Source of the DNA: an uncultured bacterium
GTDB lineage: Bacteria > Cyanobacteriota > Vampirovibrionia > Gastranaerophilales > Gastranaerophilaceae
Direction: 5' to 3'
Length of the DNA: 26,323 bases
Assembly: GCA_902782905.1 (NCBI GenBank)
Contig: CACZPB010000206.1
Location: forward strand, 1-26,323
How positions within the stretch are numbered: position 1 is the stretch's first letter; every line of letters begins with the position of its first letter. A program made the position numbers and the translations under genes. The notes below the pieces were generated by a model. It was given only the letters and a program-made list of their open reading frames with translations, had not been told where the DNA came from and ran no database searches. Below, in pieces: positions 21,311 through 26,323 of this stretch.

Positions 21311-22678
21311 ATGAGAATCCTTCCCATTCAACTTATAGCTATAGGGACATGTAAAAACACAAATCAGATTTCCGGCGTCTGGACTTCTCAGCCAATTAGT
21401 CCGCCGATGAAAGCTGATTCTGTTTCGTTTGGGAGGACGGCAAAAAATGCGGAGAAATTAAGAGAACTTTTTAAGTACGGCATGGTTGATATATATACAG
21501 GCCAGAGGCTTATTGATCCTGAGTTTTTGACTAGTATATTACAGCAAAAGCGGTTTTCGGGTTCAATAAGAAGTGTCGTAAATATGTTAGAAAATGTCAA
21601 AGATTGTCTGCATCCGGTTGAAAGAGAGATTTTTGAAAATATAAAAAAAATGAGTGAACACCATCCTTTGTACAGATTGGATGATGCAATAAGAAAAATG
21701 GCTTCTGCGGCACAAAAGCGTTTGTTAAATATTCAACGTCCGATATTTCAAGAATTGAAAGAGTTATCGGTTGAAATGCCGGAAAAACAAAAGGCTGCAT
21801 TTGATGAACTGATGGAACAAACAGAAAAACAATTATCAAATATTCCAATTCCATATAAATTCAGCAACAAAGAATTTAAGTATAAATTAACCAGAATCAG
21901 TGATGGTATAAAACAGCGTAAAATCCATGATGAAATAAAAGTTTTGAACAGGCTTAAACACATGGCAAGTGCTCTGCCCTATACTCCTTCGGGAAGAAAT
22001 TTTACCAGAAGGAGACCAAGGCTTAATTTGGATAAGTCCATGAAGCAGGCAGAAATTATCAGAAGGATGAATGATTTTTGGGAGCGCTCCTGTTTAAGTA
22101 AAGACAAAGAACTTAGGGATTTGTTTAATGATTCAAAAATGCAAGTGTTAAACATTCCGACAATCATTCCGTTTAAGCGCAGATCCTTTATACACGCGCT
22201 TAAAGCAATAACAGATACTCTCGAGAATAGAGAACTTGCAAAAGAAATGGAAAAGGTGGTTTGCAAGCTTCCTACCTCACAAAAAGAGCCTTCTGCTTTT
22301 ATTTTAAAATCTTCAAGGAACTCTTCGGAAAAAATTGGGCACGACTTGTTAATCGGTTCAAAAGGTACAATAGAACACATAATCCCGTATTCAAAGAGTA
22401 AAGATGGCGGAGATAATATAGAAAATTATGCATTTACTTCTGATGCTATGAATACAATGCGCGGCAATAAATCTTTTGCGCACTGGGTAAGAGAAAACCC
22501 TAAAACATACGAAGCAGCACAAAAATGCGCAGACAGGTTAATAGAGATTCAGGCAAAATCAGATAATAAACAATATAGTTTTATACGTTGGTATTTGACT
22601 GTTTTTGCGAATAAGTTAAAAGATGCCTCTCCGGAAGAAAAACCTATTATTATAAACTTGAGCGCTCTCAGAAATTAA
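21311..22678 (+). CDS. HNH-endonuclease-like protein with 'SFG' leader
   Basis: The 455-residue protein has no clear signal peptide or membrane helix. Residues 1-35 form a low-complexity leader ending 'ADSVSFGRTA'. I recall this leader type from many Gastranaerophilales proteins, and its function is unknown. The middle (about 45-340) is charged, helical and partly repetitive. From about residue 354 an HNH-type motif appears: 'TIEHIIPYS' (H356), 'GGDNIENYAF' and 'MNTMRGNKSFAHW'. This is the spacing of the beta-beta-alpha-metal nuclease core with Asn for the third H. No zinc-binding Cys pair accompanies it. It may be a nuclease, but the substrate and whether it is exported are open. It is convergent with rlmH (one base between stops) and has a leaderless promoter. 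Confidence 0.7.
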   Translation: MRILPIQLIAIGTCKNTNQISGVWTSQPISPPMKADSVSFGRTAKNAEKLRELFKYGMVDIYTGQRLIDPEFLTSILQQKRFSGSIRSVVNMLENVKDCLHPVEREIFENIKKMSEHHPLYRLDDAIRKMASAAQKRLLNIQRPIFQELKELSVEMPEKQKAAFDELMEQTEKQLSNIPIPYKFSNKEFKYKLTRISDGIKQRKIHDEIKVLNRLKHMASALPYTPSGRNFTRRRPRLNLDKSMKQAEIIRRMNDFWERSCLSKDKELRDLFNDSKMQVLNIPTIIPFKRRSFIHALKAITDTLENRELAKEMEKVVCKLPTSQKEPSAFILKSSRNSSEKIGHDLLIGSKGTIEHIIPYSKSKDGGDNIENYAFTSDAMNTMRGNKSFAHWVRENPKTYEAAQKCADRLIEIQAKSDNKQYSFIRWYLTVFANKLKDASPEEKPIIINLSALRN

Positions 22679-22679
22679 A

Positions 22680-23150
22680 TTATTTGTGGTATTTTTCACC
22701 CTTAAGTATTTTAAAAGCACGGTAAATCTGTTCAACAAGTATGAGTCTTGCAAATTGATGCAAAAATGTCATCTTTGACATACTCATCTTGAAATCTGCT
22801 CTGTTGCTGACACTTTGCGAAAGCCCGCAGGACGAGCCAATGACAAAAACAAGCTCCGAAGTTCCGCTCATAGAAACTTCGTTTATCTTTGACGCAAATT
22901 CTTCAGATGATAGCTGTTTCCCTTGTATTTCCATACTAATCACAAAAGAGTTATTTTTAATGTGGGACAGTATACTCTCACCTTCTTCATCAAGAGCCTT
23001 CTGTGTCAAATTCTCATCTTTTATTTCAATCGGATTAAGTTCAACAATCTCTAGTGATGCATAAGGAGTGAGTCTTTTTAAAAACTCATTAATTCCTTCT
23101 TTTAAAAACTTTTCTTTGATTTTACCAAGTGCAATTATTTTAATTTTCAT
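22680..23150 (-). CDS. rlmH: 23S rRNA (pseudouridine1915-N3)-methyltransferase RlmH
   Basis: The 156-residue SPOUT-class methyltransferase shows the RlmH signature at both ends: 'KIIALGKIKEKFLKEGINEF' at the start and 'IYRAFKILKGEKYHK' at the C-terminus. The central SAM-knot region is 'LVFVIGSSCGLSQSV' and 'MTFLHQFARLILVEQIYRA'. It methylates pseudouridine 1915 in helix 69 of 23S rRNA on assembled ribosomes. The SAM loop reads IGSSCG where IGGxxG is usual, a Gly-to-Ser change. The ATG follows the mscS stop after 2 bases, so translation is probably coupled. Confidence 0.96.
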   Translation of the reverse strand: MKIKIIALGKIKEKFLKEGINEFLKRLTPYASLEIVELNPIEIKDENLTQKALDEEGESILSHIKNNSFVISMEIQGKQLSSEEFASKINEVSMSGTSELVFVIGSSCGLSQSVSNRADFKMSMSKMTFLHQFARLILVEQIYRAFKILKGEKYHK

Positions 23151-23152
23151 AA

Positions 23153-24010
23153 TTAATCTTGCTCATGCATATAGACACTTGTAGACGGGAATGCAAAACT
23201 AATGCCCTCCTCGCGGAAGCGGTGAATGATTTCTCTTATGACATTTCCTTTGATAACTTTATATTTTGCCCATGCGGTTTCTGATGTGTATGCAAAGAGC
23301 CTTATATTAATAGAGCTGTCTGCAAGTTTTTCGATTGCGGTAAACATTCCGGAACCTATTATTTTTTCATCGTTTGCGGCAATTTCTTTTAGTATTTCAA
23401 CTGCCCTGTCGAGTTTTTCGTTAGATGTTCCGTATTCTACACCTACGGTTATATCAATTTTTCTCTTTTTACACTTTGAAACATTTGTTATTGCTTCATT
23501 TGCAATCGTGTTATTAGGAACATTAACTACAAAATTGTCTAAAGTTCTTATTGAAGTTGAGCGAAGATTTATTTTCTCAACATACCCTTCTATGTTATCA
23601 AACTTTATGTAATCACCGATTTTATAAACCTTGTCTCCCAAAAGCCCCAGAGAGCCAAACACGTTTCCGATTGCTTCTTTAGCGGCAAAACCTACTGCCA
23701 AACCTGTGATTCCGAAACCTGCGATGAGTGATGAAACATTATACCCAAAGCTTTGCAAGAAGCCTGCCAAAAGCATAAAGATTATAATTGCTTTCAACAC
23801 TTTGATTAAAACAGGCAAAAGATTGACTAATGACGAATCAGAGTGTCTTTCTCTTAATTTTGATGTTATCTTAACCTCAAGAGCATCAATAACTTTATTG
23901 ATTACCATTATAATTACAACATTTATAATTACACCCAATATAAAAGGTGAGTGTTTTTGCAAAAATCCTAAAACAGGTTTTACTACCATATTAAAAATAT
24001 CGTCAATCAT
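23153..24010 (-). CDS. MscS-family small-conductance mechanosensitive channel
   Basis: The 285-residue protein has three membrane helices (about 22-45, 65-85 and 90-120). The pore helix is Gly/Ala-rich, as in MscS: 'IAGFGITGLAVGFAAKEAIGNVFGSL'-like spacing at about 90-117. It is followed by the beta-domain signature 'YKIGDYIKFDNIEGYVEKI', 'LRSTSIRTLDN' and 'VPNNTIANEAITNVS'. It releases solutes from the inner membrane during hypo-osmotic shock. Its length matches E. coli MscS (286). It forms a two-gene unit with rlmH. An AAGGATG-type ribosome site lies 5 bases before the ATG, and a GTTGGGT palindrome begins about 20 bases upstream. Confidence 0.94.
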   Translation of the reverse strand: MIDDIFNMVVKPVLGFLQKHSPFILGVIINVVIIMVINKVIDALEVKITSKLRERHSDSSLVNLLPVLIKVLKAIIIFMLLAGFLQSFGYNVSSLIAGFGITGLAVGFAAKEAIGNVFGSLGLLGDKVYKIGDYIKFDNIEGYVEKINLRSTSIRTLDNFVVNVPNNTIANEAITNVSKCKKRKIDITVGVEYGTSNEKLDRAVEILKEIAANDEKIIGSGMFTAIEKLADSSINIRLFAYTSETAWAKYKVIKGNVIREIIHRFREEGISFAFPSTSVYMHEQD

Positions 24011-24030
24011 TTTTCATCCTTTTTTGTCTT

Positions 24031-24050
24031 GTTGGGTTTCACCCAACCTA
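24031..24050. repeat. Short GTTGGGT palindrome, copy 2
   Basis: A perfect 7-bp inverted repeat (24031-24037 / 24041-24047) with loop ttc is followed by cta. In reverse complement it matches copy 1 at 4-24 except in the loop. It lies in the 86-base gap between nifS and mscS. Confidence 0.75.
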
Positions 24051-24068
24051 CTTCGCTCTTTAAATTTT

Positions 24069-24088
24069 CCTCGCCAGATGGGAGAGGG
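24069..24088. repeat. Degenerate fragment of the CCCTCGCC...GGGAGAGGG repeat
   Basis: cctcgcc, then a short divergent stretch, then gggagaggg. This aligns with 25344-25365 apart from two missing bases and a few changes. It lies just after palindrome copy 2 and next to the nifS stop. Confidence 0.55.
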
Positions 24089-24096
24089 ATGATGGA

Positions 24097-25287
24097 TTAG
24101 AACCCTTTTCTTTTCCTTAATTCCTCAAGCTCAGTTTGGAACGGTGATATTTTTGTAAGCTTATCCATTATAGCAGGCATACTTTCAATTACATAATCAA
24201 TATCTTTTTCTGTTGTATATCTTGAAAGAGAAAATCTTATAGAACCATGCAATGCCGTAAACGGAATTCCCATAGCTCTCAAGACGTGACTTGGCTCTAA
24301 AGAACCTGATGTACATGCGCTGCCTGAACTTGCGCAAACACCAATGTCAGAAAGGTGCAAAAGGATAAGTTCTCCCTCTACATATTCAAATCCGATGTTT
24401 GTGGTATTCGGAACTCTGTTTGTAATTCCTGTATTTAGTCTTGCATTAAATACACTCTTCAAAATACCAGCTTCCAATCTGTCACGGAGCCTTTTTACTT
24501 CCGTAAGCTCGTGATTCATATTATCCATGGCAAGCTCTGCGGCTTTTCCCATACCTACGATATAAGGAACGTTTTCTGTTCCTGCTCTCATTCCGCGTTC
24601 TTGGTGACCGCCGTTAATTAGCGGAGTCAGCCTTACGTCGGGTTTAACGTAAAGTGCACCGATTCCCTTCGGAGCATGGAATTTGTGGCCTGAAACGCCA
24701 ACCAAATCTATTTTTGTGTCCTTGACGTTCATCGGAATTTTACCTGCTGCTTGAACACCATCCACAAAAACTCTTGTCTCAGGAGAATGTGATTTTACAT
24801 ACTCTGCAATCTCTTCAACAGGATGAATAACACCTGTTTCATTGTTTGCCCACATTACTGATACAAGCGCGGTGTCTTTTCTGAGCTTGTTTTTTAGCTC
24901 CTCAACGTCAAGCTCTCCTTGTGCGTTGACTCCGATATAATCAACTTCATACCCTTGTTTTTCAAACCATTTGTATGTATTTAAGACGCAAGGATGTTCA
25001 ACCTTCGTCGTTATAATATGACGCTTTGTTTTGTTGCAATTTAAAACGCCCTTTATTGCCATATTTGCAGATTCTGAACCGCATGAAGTGAAGAAAATTT
25101 CTTTTTCGTCTTTTGCTCCAAAAAAGTCACGAACCTTAACTCTTGCTTCTCTTATCGCAGCAGCAGGTTTCTTTGCAAAATCATACATGCTTGAAGGATT
25201 TGCGTATTCTCTGCTCAAATACGGTAACATTTCATCTAATACTTCTTTTGCAACTGCTGTTGTTGCGTTATTGTCTAAATATATCAT
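24097..25287 (-). CDS. nifS: Cysteine desulfurase NifS/IscS
   Basis: The 396-residue class V aminotransferase-fold enzyme uses pyridoxal phosphate. The N-terminal 'MIYLDNNATT' is diagnostic. 'FTSCGSESAN' and 'VEHPCVLNT' form the cofactor pocket, 'SGHKFHAPKG' contains the PLP-binding lysine, and 'CASSGSACTSG' carries the catalytic persulfide cysteine. 'LHGSIRFSLSRYTTEKDID' closes the protein as in NifS. It takes sulfur from cysteine and passes it to the scaffold encoded just upstream (NifU, same strand), and probably also to tRNA thiolation. I use nifS because the partner is a three-domain NifU rather than IscU; there are no nitrogenase genes here. An AGAGG ribosome site precedes the ATG by about 6 bases. 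Confidence 0.95.
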   Translation of the reverse strand: MIYLDNNATTAVAKEVLDEMLPYLSREYANPSSMYDFAKKPAAAIREARVKVRDFFGAKDEKEIFFTSCGSESANMAIKGVLNCNKTKRHIITTKVEHPCVLNTYKWFEKQGYEVDYIGVNAQGELDVEELKNKLRKDTALVSVMWANNETGVIHPVEEIAEYVKSHSPETRVFVDGVQAAGKIPMNVKDTKIDLVGVSGHKFHAPKGIGALYVKPDVRLTPLINGGHQERGMRAGTENVPYIVGMGKAAELAMDNMNHELTEVKRLRDRLEAGILKSVFNARLNTGITNRVPNTTNIGFEYVEGELILLHLSDIGVCASSGSACTSGSLEPSHVLRAMGIPFTALHGSIRFSLSRYTTEKDIDYVIESMPAIMDKLTKISPFQTELEELRKRKGF

Positions 25288-25304
25288 CTTTGCCTCTTTT
25301 TAAT

Positions 25305-25322
25305 GGTAGGCTATAGTCTACC
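25305..25322. repeat. TATA-loop hairpin upstream of nifS
   Basis: ggtaggc (25305-25311) pairs with gtctacc (25316-25322) through one G-T wobble, with a tata loop. It starts 17 bases upstream of the nifS ATG, so it would sit in the mRNA leader just 5' of the ribosome site. Confidence 0.5.
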
Positions 25323-25341
25323 CTACATTTCTGTTTTTTCT

Positions 25342-25380
25342 CCCCTCGCCCCTTGTGGGAGAGGGGTTGGGGGTGAGGGG
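25342..25380. repeat. G/C-rich REP-like palindrome
   Basis: cccctcgcccc (25342-25352) pairs with ggggtgagggg (25370-25380) with one mismatch. Between them lies the gtgggagaggggttg core. It is far richer in G/C than its surroundings. Elements of this gggagaggggttggggtgaggg kind recur between genes in many bacteria and resemble REP sequences. No REP transposase is seen in the window. Confidence 0.75.
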
Positions 25381-25408
25381 TTTACCCTCCTTTACCCTTT
25401 TTGTTTTT

Positions 25409-25426
25409 GTTGGGTTAAAACCCGAC
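25409..25426. repeat. GTTGGGTT palindrome, copy 3
   Basis: gttgggtt (25409-25416) pairs with aacccgac (25419-25426) through one G-T wobble, with a 2-base loop. It is part of the 185-base nifU-nifS gap. Confidence 0.65.
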
Positions 25427-25442
25427 CTATTTACCTCAAGTG

Positions 25443-25465
25443 TAGGTTGGGCATACCTGCCCAAC
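25443..25465. repeat. GTAGGTTGGGCA palindrome, copy 4
   Basis: gttgggca (25446-25453) and tgcccaac (25458-25465) form a perfect 8-bp stem with loop tacc, preceded by the same gtag as copy 1. It ends 7 bases downstream of the nifU stop on the minus strand, where it could also act as a 3'-end hairpin. Confidence 0.7.
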
Positions 25466-25472
25466 AACATCT

Positions 25473-26300
25473 TTATACCTGTTCCACTTCAAGGTTTTTG
25501 TCTACTTTATCCCTCAAGATTGATTCAACAAATGTCTTGATTGTCATTCTTGAATTCTTACACCCTTGGCACATGCCTGTAAGTCTTACCTTTACCTTGT
25601 TTCCTTCAAGGTCAATGAATTCAATATCTCCGCCGTCTTTTTGAAGTTCCGGAGAAATTTGCTGTTCAATAACTTTGCTTATTTTTAAGATTTTCTGAGT
25701 AACGGTTAGCGGAGCTTCTTCTTTTTTATGCTCTGCTTTATAATATGTATCAATAATGTCTTGAATTGTGCCTTTACATCTTCCGCAAGCTCCGCCTGCT
25801 TTTGTGTAGTTTGTAACTTCTTCCACTGTTCTCAGATTATTAACCTTTATTGCTTCCCATATTTGGTTTTCCGTTACATTAAAACAGGTGCAAACAATTT
25901 TATCAGCTGTCTCGGGTAAATTTTCCTCTATTTCCTCTCCGTAATATTTCTTTAATGCATCTTCTAATGCTTCATGTCCCATTACCGAGCAGTGCATTTT
26001 TTCTTGCGGAAGTCCGCCAAGTTCTTCTGCTATATCTTTGTTAGTAATTTTTTTTGCCTCATCCAAAGTTTTTCCGATAATCATTTCTGTTAAAATGCTT
26101 GAAGATGCAACGGCAGAGCCGCATCCGAATGTTTGAAATTTGGCATCAACAATTTTTTCGCCGTCAAGCTTCAAATATAATTTTAAAGAATCCCCGCAAG
26201 CGAGTGAACCTGCTTCACCAATAAGGTCAGCATCATCAATTTTACCGACATTTCTGGGGTTTCTGTAGTGATCCAATACTTTCTCTGAATAATCCCACAT
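25473..26300 (-). CDS. nifU: Fe-S cluster assembly scaffold NifU (three domains)
   Basis: The 275-residue full-length NifU has three parts. The IscU-like scaffold (1-125) has C35, C60 and C104 ('LACGDS', 'FGCGSA', 'MHCSVMG'). The central BFD-like [2Fe-2S] domain has C137, C139, C172 and C175 ('VCTCFNV', 'ACGRCKG'). The C-terminal NifU domain has C244-x2-C247 ('GMCQGCKNS'). It builds Fe-S clusters on the N- and C-terminal sites with sulfur from NifS and hands them to apoproteins; the Fe-S protein at 5794-6843 is one possible client. All expected cysteines are present. GAGG lies about 8 bases before the ATG. The 185-base gap to nifS is filled with palindromic repeats. Confidence 0.96.
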   Translation of the reverse strand: MWDYSEKVLDHYRNPRNVGKIDDADLIGEAGSLACGDSLKLYLKLDGEKIVDAKFQTFGCGSAVASSSILTEMIIGKTLDEAKKITNKDIAEELGGLPQEKMHCSVMGHEALEDALKKYYGEEIEENLPETADKIVCTCFNVTENQIWEAIKVNNLRTVEEVTNYTKAGGACGRCKGTIQDIIDTYYKAEHKKEEAPLTVTQKILKISKVIEQQISPELQKDGGDIEFIDLEGNKVKVRLTGMCQGCKNSRMTIKTFVESILRDKVDKNLEVEQV

Positions 26301-26323
26301 AGTTTATACCTCGTGATTTTGTG

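Noticed and set aside
24097..26300. Nitrogen-fixation locus suggested by NifS and NifU
   Set aside because: No nifH/D/K/E/N/B is present. NifSU is used as a general Fe-S system in many anaerobes, and the neighbours here are housekeeping genes.
1..26323. CRISPR array, tRNA, rRNA, prophage or insertion sequence
   Set aside because: I saw no regularly spaced direct repeats of suitable length, no cloverleaf-like segment in the gaps, and no transposase, integrase or phage structural gene.

Overview
The window is AT-rich and densely coded, with no gap over 300 bases. It looks like a chromosome segment from a gut-type member of the non-photosynthetic cyanobacterial relatives (Melainabacteria / Gastranaerophilales). 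This placement is an inference. It rests on an N-terminal 'ADSVSFG'-type leader on an otherwise unplaceable protein (21311-22678), which I recall as common in that group, on short palindromes of the GTAGGTTGGGT...ACCCAAC kind familiar from cyanobacterial genomes, and on three-domain NifU with NifS as the Fe-S assembly pair. I see no rRNA, tRNA, CRISPR array, phage gene or transposase.

Layout. 44-5746 (+) is a polysaccharide-modification block: a PPP-type phosphatase, an AlgX/AlgJ-like SGNH acetyltransferase, an AlgI-like MBOAT acyltransferase, a secreted alpha/beta hydrolase and a GT2 glycosyltransferase. 5794-7336 (+) is a two-gene unit: a GlcF-like Fe-S protein overlapping 5-formyltetrahydrofolate cyclo-ligase. 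7423-13880 is a second surface-glycan block. It holds a giant HAD / 'ARDGY' / Rossmann / KpsC-like fusion, a stand-alone Rossmann protein, an opposite-strand paralogue of the fusion's middle domain, and a GT2 gene whose 3' end is frameshifted. Much of this block is visibly more AT-rich than its flanks.

13882-17473 (-) holds an AsmA-like envelope protein and a lone sugar ABC permease. 17570-19054 (+) is a phosphomannomutase/phosphoglucomutase, which would supply sugar phosphates for the glycans. 19051-21235 (-) holds an orphan histidine kinase and the biotin pair bioG-bioC. 21311-22678 (+) is an HNH-like protein. 22680-26300 (-) is housekeeping: mscS-rlmH, nifS and nifU.

The most interesting signals are these. 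(1) At least five genes have a -10 hexamer placed 6-7 bases before the ATG and no Shine-Dalgarno, which implies leaderless transcription. (2) One ~95-residue Rossmann module recurs in four proteins of the glycan loci, and in one copy it is cut off by a 1-nt frameshift in a T-run. (3) A very large multi-enzyme fusion carries a KpsC-like end. (4) A 12-bp tandem array of SD-like units runs directly into the phosphomannomutase start codon. (5) Two kinds of small palindromic repeat sit together on both sides of nifS.
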